This document shows positions 1-9,849 of a DNA stretch of 64,000 nt, piece by piece. The translations under genes were made by a program, and so were the position numbers. The notes beneath the pieces were generated by a model. That model saw only the letters and a list, made by a program, of their open reading frames with translations, did not search any database and was not told the DNA's origin. The stretch covers positions 62,001-126,000 of the forward strand of contig JANUSC010000375.1 in the NCBI GenBank assembly GCA_025200525.1, written 5' to 3'. The DNA comes from Camellia lanceoleosa (Eukaryota > Streptophyta > Magnoliopsida > Ericales > Theaceae). Every line of letters begins with the position of its first letter. Within the stretch, counting starts at the first letter, position 1.

Positions 1-127
1 CAGAAAAGGACATTGACACTTGTATAAGGACCAAAGTGAGATTTGACCAAAACTAAAAGGGGTTGACTATCACAATTTCTTGTGCATGGACCAAAGTGGG
101 ATTTGACTAGAAATGTAGGGGGTTGAC
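1..127. repeat. Host 60-bp tandem repeat, left part
   Basis: Two copies of a roughly 60-bp unit are visible: GGACCAAAGTG begins at 28 and again at 88, and both are followed by a GATTTGAC stretch. A third copy starts at about 119, is interrupted by the element at 128-7903, and resumes at 7909 with a GGGGTCAAAGTG stretch in the matching position. No coding potential is seen. This is the sequence into which the first retrotransposon inserted. Confidence 0.75.
123..127. other. Left target site duplication TTGAC
   Basis: TTGAC directly precedes the element edge TGTCACGACCC and recurs at 7904-7908 directly after the opposite edge GGGTCGTGACA. Five base pairs is the usual duplication made by LTR-retrotransposon integrases. 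Removing the element and one TTGAC restores the host repeat. Confidence 0.85.
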
Positions 128-1307
128 TGTCACGACCCAAACCCGCCCCTATAGATTTAGCATCGTAACCGACCAGTAATCCTTGGATTACCGAAGGCCT
201 TAGAACTGATTAGCAAAATTGAGGGGCTAGTGGAAGCAAATACATAATTAAAATTGTCCAATGAGCTGTGCTGACTTATATGAAGCGGAAAATTTAAAAC
301 TTTATATATGCACTCAATAGTCATTCATACATTATACCCACACACATAGCATCTTAAGTACAACCAACAAGATCAAATCAAGTTGTATATATACAGAAAC
401 AATAGAACTTAAACACAGGACACTTCGGGAACCTCCACGTGAGGCACAATGGTTGGCTGACAACAAAACACAGATCCAGACAAAAGCCTTCAGGCTCGAA
501 CTCCAGAATGCCCACCTATACATATATATACACAGTGAGCTAAAGCCCAGTGAATAACATTAAGGTAAAGAGGTTAGTGAACGAAATCCAAATATATCAT
601 AAGCATAAAACAGACCATAGCATAAACATTCTTGTATCTGATCATAATAATGGTACATCCCATAGAACACATCATATAACGTCTTCCGACTAGAGTAATC
701 GGTTCCGGATACCGATTAAACACATATCACCACAATGAAGTGGCTAACGAGATCTCGTAATCACATGTATGTCATGGACCCGCATTAACATGCCGTCCCC
801 TATGACTTGGGACTATCTATAGGATGTACCGTTATTATGATCAGATACAAGAATGTTTATGCTATGGTCTGTTTTATGCTTATGATATATTCGGATTTCA
901 TTCACTAACCTCTTTACCTTAATGTTATTCACTGGGCTTTAGCTCACTGTGTGTATATATATGTATAGGTGGGCATTCTGGAGTTCGAGCTTGAAAGCTT
1001 TTGTCTGGATCTGTGTTCTGCTGGTCCAACACCATCACCTCACGGAGGAGTTCCCCAAGTGGGTTTGGGTTTAGTTATTGTTTCAACTTGATTTGATCTT
1101 GTTGGTTGTACTTAAGATGCTATGTGTGTGGGTATAATGTATGAATGACTATTGAGTGCATATATAAAGTTTTAAATTTTCCGCTTCATATAAGTCAACT
1201 TAATTATGTATTTTAATTTTGCTAATCAGTTCTAAGGCCTTCGGTAATCCAAGAATTACTAGCCGGTTACGATGCTAAACCTATAGGGGCGGGTTTTGGT
1301 CATGACA
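128..1307. repeat. Composite fold-back 5' LTR
   Basis: Positions 128 to about 826 are the reverse complement of the last 700 bp of the 3' LTR (about 7200-7903). Positions about 822-1307 are the same LTR end in direct orientation (about 7370-7903). The two parts meet at GGATG (822-826), which belongs to both, so the junction has 5 bp of microhomology. The outer edge is therefore a U5 end (TGTCACGACCC), not the normal U3 start. The arms could form a hairpin of about 480-530 bp with a loop of about 165 bp. The first 2 kb of a normal LTR, with the TATA box, are absent here. Confidence 0.85.
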
Positions 1308-1310
1308 GAG

Positions 1311-1322
1311 TGGTATCAGAGC
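1311..1322 (+). other. Primer binding site, initiator tRNA-Met
   Basis: TGGTATCAGAGC lies three bases after the LTR end CA at 1307. It is the classic plant PBS complementary to the 3' end of initiator tRNA-Met, starting with TGG against the tRNA CCA tail. It fixes the direction of the element (+) and the end of the 5' LTR. Confidence 0.95.
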
Positions 1323-1674
1323 ACAAGTTATACCGCACACACGTGTCCATATGAGCTATAGGATGTCCTAGAAATGAAATAGGAACGTTGCATTGTCGTG
1401 TGTAAGTGTGTGAACTAGTATGAACACATCCTTATTGAAAATGGAATGAAATGAAACCTTTGAGCGTGATCAAAGAAGTTAAGTGGAATAACACGTAATG
1501 TTAATTTCAATACCGAATGTGGAATTTATGTGAACATGAACGTGTGAAAGTAAAGGATCATGTGATTGTATCTGAATCGAAATGGAAGTATAAACACGTC
1601 TGATATGAAATGAAAAATGAAACCAATGAGGACTTTTCTCTATGTTAATGGTTACCCTATTTATGTATAGATCA

Positions 1675-2724
1675 ATGGAAAGGACAAGGAATGTAGACGA
1701 ATCCGAATCTTCTGATGCTAGAATTAACAGGCTAGAAAGAGTGGTCGAAGCCTTAATCGAAAATCTGAGACAACAATAACAAAGGCAAATATACGTACCT
1801 GAACCCGCTAATTATGATCTGATAACACTAATACAGAAATACAATAAACTGAAGCCACCGGAATTTCTGGGTGGTATTGAACCGTTAAAGGCTGAGGCTT
1901 GGGTTTTAGAAACTGAGAAAATATTTGAAGTATTCCCGTGTACTGAGGCACAGAAAGGTTTGTTGGCAACATTCACACTTAAAGAAGAAGCTAGGAGATG
2001 GTGGATGTTAGTACGAAATGATAATGCGGGTATGACATGGGATAGATGTAAAGAAATTTTCTTCGAAAAATATTTTCCCCAATGCATCCGAGATAGGAAG
2101 GTATCCAAATTTATGCAACTAAAACAAGGCAGTATGACTGTGGCTGAATATGAAGCAAAATTTACTGAACTAGCCCGATATGCACCCCACATGATCGACA
2201 CTGACTACAAAAGGGCTAGAAAATTTGAAGGTGGGCTTGACATAGATGTGTTTGACCAAGTTGGTGTTTTAAAACTGTCAAAGTATGTAGATGTCCTTGA
2301 TAGAGCATTAATGTCTGAGGCAAACATAGCAGCATTGAAAATATCAAAATCAACATCATCAACTGAATCAGAAAGAATGAAACAGAAGAAACAGAAAGTG
2401 GAAATGACGAGTAATTCAATGACCTCTGTGAATGAAAAATCTACGGCAATAACTTTGAACAATGAAAGATGGGGAAGCAATGTGAACCATGATATACCTA
2501 TCTGTAGAGAATATGGGAAACAACATTGGGGCATTTGTCGTCGCCTGTCAGGAGCTTGTTTTAGATGTGGACAGAAAGGACACTTGGCTAAATCTTGCTC
2601 ACGAGCTCATCCGAACAACACCTGGAGGCAAGGAAGGGTTTACATCCTAGTTCTAGCAGATACTCGAAATACTGAAACAACTGGCGTAGGTATTACCTTA
2701 ATTATGTGTAAAATGTGTGTATGA
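1675..2724 (+). pseudogene. gag: Retrotransposon gag, one in-frame stop
   Basis: The frame starts with ATG at 1675, hits TAA at 1777-1779 (codon 35) and then runs open to TGA at 2722-2724, about 349 codons in all. Downstream of the stop it shows the Ty3/gypsy capsid signature: EEARRWW, TWDRCKEIFFEKYFP, the RDRK motif, LKQGSMTVAEYEAKFTELARYAP and a FEGGL motif. The C-terminal part has one good zinc knuckle, C-x2-C-x4-H-x4-C at 2557-2598, preceded by a degenerate one (CREYGKQHWGIC) in which the second Cys is Tyr. Gag would bind element RNA and form virus-like particles. It ends about 40 residues after the knuckle with no protease, so it is a gag-only frame. If translation restarts at Met 1960, a 254-residue product lacking the N-terminus is possible. 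Confidence 0.9.
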
Positions 2725-5274
2725 AAAGTGATTTGGGAAATCAGTATGACCAGGACTTGAACTGAACCGTTATATATTGACTGACATCATTGAATGATTA
2801 GATCCATGAACTCGAATTATATACGTGAACCGTTGTGTGTGGAACTTCTGAAATTGAGAACCTATGTCAGTTTGGAAGAATGAACCTTTGCTTATGGATT
2901 TGCGAACGAATGCCTAAATGATAATTAATTCTAGACTCGTATCCGTATACATATGTCCTTGCTTGTACACTTTGAGATCTACTGTCTGATGTGAACTATA
3001 TGTGTGATGCTTTAGACCCTTTTGTTTAACAACTACCTATGCTATGGAGAATGTTTGGACTTATATATATATGCATACCTTTGCTTAAGGATGTAATTAG
3101 ATTCTGGACATACATATATATGACTATACCTTTGCTCAGAATGATTGATATATTATTTGTTTTAATAACTTGACCATTGGGACTATGACTCTAGGATTGT
3201 GTGACTAAGTAAAGACCCCATGTGATAACCTCTAAACTATGAACTGTGATTGTTGAAAATTGACAAGACTATTTGACTCGACTAGTGAGCCTATGCTTTG
3301 GCGACTGTATGACCGATTTGAAACTTCTGCATAACACTCTGCTATTGTGTACCACCAAGAAACTTTATGTGATACGCCGTTGTGTACCTTATGCCTACAT
3401 GAAAGACTCATTTGGGAAATTGCTATATTGACTGTGATGCGTACCTCTAGATATGAACAACTGTATGCCTGTGCACCCACATGTAAACTTATTTGGAGAA
3501 TGCCACATTGTATATGACCTGAAACACTTTGATTAGAACTATTATGACACATGACTCTGATGTGACTTTGAGAATTGATGAAGTTAGACTAATTGTGAAA
3601 CTTCTGACTATGCACCTAAGCGAATGGAGTATGAACTATAGAACCAAATGTGCTTCGTTTGAAAATGATGAGGATAGAATTTTTACCTGATCTAATTTGA
3701 TAGAGCTATGGTTTGATGAGACCTTTGTTTACCTGAGAGAACTTCTGTTTGATGACTCACGCTTTGAACTTTTATTTGATATGACTGGGTAGAACTTTCA
3801 TATGATATGACCCGATAGAACTTTCACTGATTTGATCAGGGGAGACCTTTATTGAGAACTATTATCTGATTTGTTTACGTTATGGGGGCTTGTGAATTGC
3901 TTATGATTAAATGACAGGCCTGCGTTGCTAAGGGAACTAACCAAATAAAAATTTGAATCAATTTTGAACACTTACGAAGAATGTGAACTGTCAACAGCAG
4001 ACTATGTAATTATAAATAGCTTTTTACCATATGCTTATAACCGATTGGAAACACATGAATGGGATTATGGAATTTGGTAAATTGTGCTCTGGGAATATCA
4101 GAATATTGTATGTATGACATGTGACTAATTGCTCTGGTGTTACCGTTACTACATTGAATTTGTTTGACTAAGAGAATGATTGCTTTTGTGTTACTGTACC
4201 TCAAAACTGATGGGACTTGTTGACAATAGACTAGTTTGATTGAAACTCTGACTACCTGGAAGTATATATGTAATCAGTGTGTTCTGTGAATGACTGCTTC
4301 TGTATTGACACGTAGTACGATTGAATCTGTGGGAACTGAGGCTGATGAATAGTATATGAATGACTACTTCAAAATTTTGTTTACTGCTATGGGACTGATA
4401 TATGAATTTACCTGGTATACTTGACAACTCTCGAATGACTTTGAATGACGATGGTGAATTACTGAATCGAGAACCGAATTGAGCGATGACCGTTTGGATG
4501 ACACGAAATTGAATAAATCAAGTCTTTGTGACTTGACAACGGGAAATTACTTATGAAAATGGAAATAGTATGAATCTATGACGTCCGATAAGTATTTGAT
4601 ATAAGTAATGTGAGTAATAACTTAGTAACGTTATGTTCAACCTTATTTCTTTTCTGTATGATGAAATAAGATTTGTTTTCTGAAATGCTATATGTTGTGC
4701 AATGAATGATTGTCCAATTTCTGATATGTATTTGTAGCATCCTTAGCATTATGTGATGTGTGTTAGCTGTTACCCGGTATCAAAGGTTCCTTCATGGAAC
4801 TTAATATGTCTACATTCTGTTACCCGTACCGGAGGCTCCATCATGAGGCTCAGCACATTTATTCTCTATTACTCGGATTCGGAGGTTCCTTTATGGAACT
4901 GGTTATTCATAACCATTACGTGTCTGCATCTGTTCTGTATGTGCTCTGTTAGCACTAATGAATGTACCACGTATGCTTAAGCAAGACTTGTGACATCTGT
5001 GTATGATCTGGACAAGAATATGAATATGAACATGTATCTGAATCTGTTCTTGACTAAAATCTGAATGTGTATAAGACTCTATGTTGATACGAACCCTAAT
5101 CTCTGTATATGATTTATGATTTTATTCCTGGTACGGAAATAATGTCACGATTGGGTTATGAGCATATTTATGAATATGGTTATGCTTCTGTTTTGTAAAG
5201 AATTGAAGTTATATTTATGTAAACATTATTCCTTTTGATATAAGATAACTTGAGTTTGGAGGACCAAACTTCCT
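2725..5274 (+). other. Internal region of gag-only element, no pol
   Basis: About 2.5 kb between gag and the 3' LTR. All frames are broken into pieces under about 110 codons, and none shows protease, reverse transcriptase, RNase H or integrase motifs. The stretch is AT-rich with many loosely repeated GAACT and TTTGA words. Frames on the minus strand near 3232-3552 and 4191-4427 show no domain and are treated as chance. Confidence 0.7.
4769..4920 (+). repeat. Three diverged 50-bp direct repeats
   Basis: A unit of the form TTACCCGG, about 8 bases, then GGTTCCTTCATGGAAC starts at about 4769, 4819 and 4868. In the second copy GGCTCC replaces GGTTCC. Short tandem repeats near the 3' end of plant LTR elements are common; no function is evident. 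Confidence 0.55.
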
Positions 5275-5287
5275 AAGGTGAGAAGAC
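5275..5287 (+). other. Candidate polypurine tract
   Basis: AAGGTGAGAAGAC lies immediately before TGTAATAACCCC, the proposed start of the 3' LTR. Purine-rich sequence here is expected to prime plus-strand synthesis. It is less pure than a typical tract, and since the 5' LTR lost its start the LTR boundary cannot be cross-checked within the element. Confidence 0.55.
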
Positions 5288-5612
5288 TGTAATAACCCCG
5301 ATTCGTGATTAGCCACTAATCATTAATTAAGAATGTTAATTAAGTGGATAAAATAAATTATGGGTTTATTATGTAATTTGCATGATCTTTGGCTTTCTAT
5401 CTATTACTCATAGAAATATCTGTCTGGAATTCTGCTTTAATATGAAAATTGAAAGCCTTATCGGCATCCGAATTCGGAATTAGTTACGTTAATGTGTTAT
5501 TTGGAATTTTTAGAATCATTTGGCAAGTTTTATTAAAAATTGATTCAGAACGATTCATTAAGTTGCGTTTGGTAAGCCTTATGTTTTAATTAATGTATTA
5601 TGGCATCATAGC

Positions 5613-5702
5613 TATATATATGAGCCTTAAGCTCATTTTGAGCTCAATTCTTTTACCTCTTAGTGCCAAAATCTGAGAATTTATTTTAGAGAGAGAGAGA
5701 GT
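5613..5702 (+). promoter_or_regulatory. Putative LTR TATA box and GA-rich leader
   Basis: TATATATATG at 5613 is followed about 70 bp later by a GA microsatellite (about 5686-5702) and a further GAGAGAGAGAAGAAGAA stretch. This TATA-plus-purine leader arrangement is what a plant pol II promoter in an LTR looks like. It would place the RNA start near 5640 and leave the palindrome cluster at 6483-6756 inside the transcript. The start site is inferred. Confidence 0.5.
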
Positions 5703-6482
5703 GCAATTCTAGAGAGAGAGAAGAAGAAATTCAAGGTAGAGTTGAAGATTTTGCTTGAGTTCACCAAGATTGTGCAAGTACCTAGCTAATTGAAGACTCT
5801 AGGTAAGATTGCAACCTCTAGATTGTGCATCTAAGTCATTTAACATGAGATTTCTTCAAGATTATGTGTTTAATTGTGTTCATGAGCTTAGGATGAAGGT
5901 AATGTTGCTAAGTCATACATGCATGTATAAATTTGTTAAGAGCTCTCATGTTTGAACATCATTCATGCCATTAGAGATGAAATTACAAGCTAGAAGTCAC
6001 ATGCATGCATAATTCATAAAGGTTTGAGGCTCAATTGCATGTGTTGGAAGTGGTAGGAAAGAATTTGAATGAATTTGAGGCACACATGCGTGGTATATAT
6101 AGAGTTTTGTTATATTAAGTTTGAATTGGAGCAATCATGTAGAAATTATGGATAATTGAAACATGCATGTTTGAATTATCATGTTTTGAACCTTTGTTTC
6201 ATGTTTTGGAAAATAATTTCTTACATGTATCGAGTTTATGAGCTCAAATTTGCTAACTTCATGAGTTTTGGAGAAAAGAGTTGTATGTTCTACATGCATG
6301 AAAGTTTTGGTTCTAATTTTGGTAAATTCATGGGTTTTGACTAAAAAGAATTGGTGAAAATCATATGTTCATGTTTATGAATAAGTTTTCCAAGTTTATG
6401 AACAAGCCATGCACGAATTTGCCATTGAATTTGCATTTGGAAGCTCAAAACTCTGTTCTGGAAAACCCAGATTTTTGAAGGT

Positions 6483-6756
6483 CGCTCGAGCGGGGGATTT
6501 GCCGCTCGAGCAGACATTTCGTGCATCCAGTAGTTTTGCAGGCTATTACAGCCCGCTTGAGCGACCACTTGGACGCTCGAGCGAACCCTTTGTATATTAT
6601 TGATCCGCTCGAGCGTGGGAGTTGTAGCTCGAGCGTAGATTGAGACCAACCAGTACTTTTTCTAAGTTTACAGTCCGCTCGAGCGAGGGAAGTCAAGCTC
6701 GAGCGAAACCTCACATTTTGCATGTCCGCTCGAGTGAGGAAAGCTACGCTCGAGCG
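6483..6756. repeat. Five pairs of CGCTCGAGCG palindromes, 20-bp spacing
   Basis: Ten near-perfect 10-bp palindromes start at 6483/6503, 6554/6574, 6606/6626, 6676/6696 and 6727/6747. Within each pair the starts are exactly 20 bp apart. Pair-to-pair distances alternate 71, 52, 70 and 51 bp. Variants include CGCTTGAGCG and AGCTCGAGCG. The ten bases between members differ between pairs (for example GGGGATTTGC and AGGGAAGTCA), so spacing is kept while sequence is not. In RNA each pair could fold into a 10-bp stem with a 10-base loop. In DNA the spacing is about two helical turns. Function is unknown. Confidence 0.9.
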
Positions 6757-7903
6757 GTGACCCTGTTTTCAGAAATTTTGACTAAGTGTTTCAATTCACA
6801 TTTTGGCATCCTCATTGCATCTTAGGCATTCCTAAGACTTAATTAAGCCATAGTAATAAGGTTATGGATTAGAAACACACTAAGTGAAGAACGTACTAAG
6901 TTATGAGATTCAAGAGTGTGTTTTGAGCAATGTGTTAAGGAATAACAAGAATCAATGTAATGTAAGCTAAGTCGTGATGGCCACATGAATGTGTAATGAT
7001 AAGATATGCTTATGTTATGTATTTTGTGGTTGTAGGTCAAGACTCGAGGATTGATTGACCATTGACGGGAAGCACTGTGAGTAATGTTATTGTAAAGATA
7101 CGTTCATATGAATTATGTTCCAAATGAATTATGATAAGTCACCATTTCTGAAATGATATCTGTTTTCGTGAACGAATGTTCCATGTTTGAAATCTATTAT
7201 GGCATCCATAGATAGTCCCAAGTCATGGGAGACGGCATGTTAATGCGGGTCCATGACATATATGTGATTTCGAGATCTCGTTAGCCACTTCATTGTGGTG
7301 ATATGTGTTTAATCGGTATCCGGAACTGATTACTCTAGTCGAAAGACGTTATGTAATTTGTTCTATGGGATGTACCATTATTATGTTCAGATACAAGAAC
7401 GTTTATGCTATGATCTGTTTTATGCTTATGATATATTCGGATTTCGTTCACTAACCTCTTTACCTTAATGTTATCCACTAGGCTTTAGCTTACTGTGTGT
7501 ATATATATGTATAGGTGGGCATTCTGGAGATCGAGCTTGAAGGCTTTTGTCTAGATCTGTGTTCTGTCGTCAGCCAACCATTGTGCCTCACGTGGAGGTT
7601 CCCGAAGTGTCCTGTGTTTAAGTTCTTTTGTTTCTGTATATATATAAGACTTGATTTGATCTTGTTGGCTGTACTTAAGATGCTATGTGTGTGGGTATAA
7701 TGTATGAATGACTATTGAATGCATATATAAAGTTTTAAATATTCCGTTTCATATAAGTTAGCACAGCTCATTGGACAACTATATTATGTATTTGCTTTCA
7801 CTAGCCCCTCAATTTTTCTAATCAGTTCTGAGGCCTTCGGTAATCCAAGGATTATTGGCCGGTTACGATGCTAAACCTATAGGGGCGGGTTTGGGTCGTG
7901 ACA

Positions 7904-7908
7904 TTGAC
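7904..7908. other. Right target site duplication TTGAC
   Basis: TTGAC directly follows the LTR end GTGACA and matches 123-127. The next bases (TGTCATGATTTCATG) continue the host 60-bp repeat. Confidence 0.85.
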
Positions 7909-9599
7909 TGTCATGATTTCATGTGTAGGGGTCAAAGTGCGATTTGGTGTAAAGTGCGGGGGTGCGAAATTCTTTGACATCAATATTAATGGGCTAGACT
8001 TGTTAGAAACTTATGATTTTAATCGGAGGGTGTTGTTTAGATTCGTGTAACTTATTACGAGTTTTGTTTTATTAATTTGAATTATTTATTTTGTAAGGTC
8101 TTTCGTGTATATCGTCTATGAAAAAAAATTAAGTTGATTTGATAATAAAAGCTTTTTCATTTTAACACTTTCGTCTTCAAAAAAAATAAACGACAAATGT
8201 ATTTTTGAAAATAGACCATTAATTTTTTTTTTTAAATAAACGCAAAAAAGAAGAAGAAGGAGGTTACGATCATCGGATCAACCTTACACAGACGATATGC
8301 ATGAAAGGCCTTACAAAATGAATGATTCAAATTATCAACATGTGCATCATGATAGACCCCACAAGCCCGAACAACACTGTCCAATCCAAATGAGGACAGA
8401 AGGAGAAACGAACTTTGATCCTCTCCATTCCATATATGTAATGGAAAATTTCTGTTACCTATCTAATGATTATGAAATACGAATGTAAATTTGTAATTAT
8501 TTTCAAATAAAAAAGATAATTATACTCACTTCACTATTAGATGATATAATGGAATCTCTCCATTGTAAATATACAATAAGCTAACCCATTATTAATTATC
8601 ATATTTGTCTTGCATATTATCTTTGCAAATATCGATAAGCTAAACTCTAAAAATCATTAAAATTTAACGATAAAAGACAATTTTAGCCTTTAAAATATGT
8701 ATTTTTTTGTCATTTTAGTCCCTTAAGTTTTAATTTTGTCATTTTGGTCCTCAAAGTTATCAATTTGAGTCAATTTGGTCCTAGGTTTAACGTATGTTAA
8801 CAAAAATATGAATAAAAGACAGTTTCAGTCCCTAAAGTATGCATTTCTTGTGCAGATCTTGATTTTCCAAACCATATCTGTGAGAAGATTGGTGGTTTTT
8901 CCTAGACTGTAACATTTTTTTTTTTTTTTTGTGATTTTGTTTTTTGTTGTTTGTAGTTTTTGTTAGATTGTTTGTTTGGCCTTTTAAGGTCTTCTTGTTT
9001 TTATTTTTCTTGATTTGTATGTTTGTTTACTTTTATTTTAATATAACTACTTTATAACTTTTTATAAATATAGATATATATATATTACAAAACATCATAA
9101 TTGAAAATATGTACAACTTAAAAGAGAATATGAATATATAGAATTTCGAATTTTATCAAGACCCACCCAAATACATCTCTAAGTGGTGGCTAAGAAATCT
9201 AATGTTCAATGTGGTCTGATTTGTGGTCTCCACTTAGTCACCATTCTATGAAAAGTAATGCTAAAATATGTAAAATATTTGATAAATCTTTTAGTGTCTT
9301 TTTCATTTTTCATCCAAGAAATGTTAAAGTTAACACTTTAGAAAAATGTACGATTAAAGACAAGTTTACACATTCATATGACGGTTGAAGTGAAGTCTAC
9401 TATAGAAAACAATGTAGAATCTTACTTATAGTCAAGTCTACTTTAGAAAAGAAAAATTAGAAATTAAAAAATAAAAAATAAAAAATAAAATAAAATTCGC
9501 ACAAGGGAATTTGTTGGACGTTAGTTAAAAATAGAGAAAATTAGTCCAACATCCCTCTCCAACTTTTAGTAATGGGAGAGGTCCACAATATTTTTTTTT
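7909..9599. other. AT-rich host sequence without recognisable gene
   Basis: The stretch opens with the rest of the third 60-bp host repeat. It then holds AT-rich DNA with repeated phrases of the type TTTTAGTCCCTTAAGTTT and TTTTGGTCCTCAAAGTT at about 8690-8850, a poly-T run near 8911, and A/T homopolymers. A 63-codon frame at 8297-8488 has no recognisable domain. The repeated 'agtccct' phrases are typical of degenerate transposon remnants in plant intergenic DNA, but I cannot assign a family. Confidence 0.5.
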
Positions 9600-9696
9600 T
9601 GTGGCCTAAGGTCCCTCACCCACACCCATATATCACACCCTCTCTCTATATATATATATAGCAAATCTCTATTCCTCTCTCTGTTGCATCTCTGTA

Positions 9697-9740
<44 letters not shown>

Positions 9741-9849
9741 ATATATGTATATATATAAGAAGGATTGATGTTTGTGGTGGTGTTTCCAGAAGAATCGGCT
9801 AAAAGATTAGTCCAACACGCGGTTTGTGCCAGGAAACGTACGAACAAGT
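9600..9849 (+). other. Possible truncated 5' end of a host gene
   Basis: A TATA-like run (TATATATATATAG at about 9649) is followed by a pyrimidine-rich leader with a long CT microsatellite (9700-9737), then ATG at 9768 and 27 open codons (MFVVVFPEESAKRLVQ and on) up to 9849, where LTR-like sequence begins. The order promoter, CT leader, ATG resembles a plant gene start cut by a transposon. No domain is recognisable in 27 residues and chance is not excluded. Confidence 0.25.
9700..9737. repeat. (CT)n microsatellite
   Basis: An uninterrupted CT dinucleotide run of about 38 bp, followed by an AT-rich ATATATGTATATATATA stretch. CT runs are frequent in plant 5' leaders; see the candidate gene start at 9768. 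Confidence 0.95.

Larger units (their letters stand above)
128..7903 (+). mobile_element. Gag-only Ty3/gypsy LTR retrotransposon (TR-GAG-like)
   Basis: The element is bounded by 5-bp TTGAC duplications. It contains in order a rearranged 5' LTR, a PBS matching initiator tRNA-Met, one gag reading frame, about 2.5 kb without recognisable protease, reverse transcriptase, RNase H or integrase, a purine-rich tract and a 3' LTR of about 2.6 kb. Gag resembles the Del/Tekay group of Ty3/gypsy elements. Lack of pol makes it non-autonomous, like the plant class called terminal-repeat retrotransposons with a GAG domain. It would have needed enzymes from another element to move. The family assignment is by eye from the Gag motifs. 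Confidence 0.85.
5288..7903 (+). repeat. 3' LTR, about 2.6 kb
   Basis: The LTR is taken from TGTAATAACCCC to GGGTCGTGACA, giving TG...CA ends, with TTGAC after it. The 3' end is certain from the match to 822-1307 and to the inverted copy at 128-826. The 5' end rests on the TG and the adjacent purine tract. It holds a TATA box with a GA-rich leader (5613-5702) and the paired palindrome cluster at 6483-6756. Small frames such as 7515-7700 repeat on the other strand at 332-523 because they are LTR sequence, not genes. Confidence 0.8.

Noticed and set aside
332..523. 63-codon minus-strand frame matched by a plus-strand frame at 7515-7700
   Set aside because: Apparent conservation is the inverted copy of the LTR end, not a gene.
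2205..2534. Minus-strand frames opposite gag (1812-2201, 2205-2534)
   Set aside because: Antisense of the gag coding region; no signature.
6483..6756. Palindrome cluster as coding repeats
   Set aside because: A 20-bp pitch is not a multiple of three, and frames change across the cluster.
8297..8488. 63-codon plus-strand frame
   Set aside because: No domain, no homologue in the window, AT-rich surroundings; length is within chance expectation.
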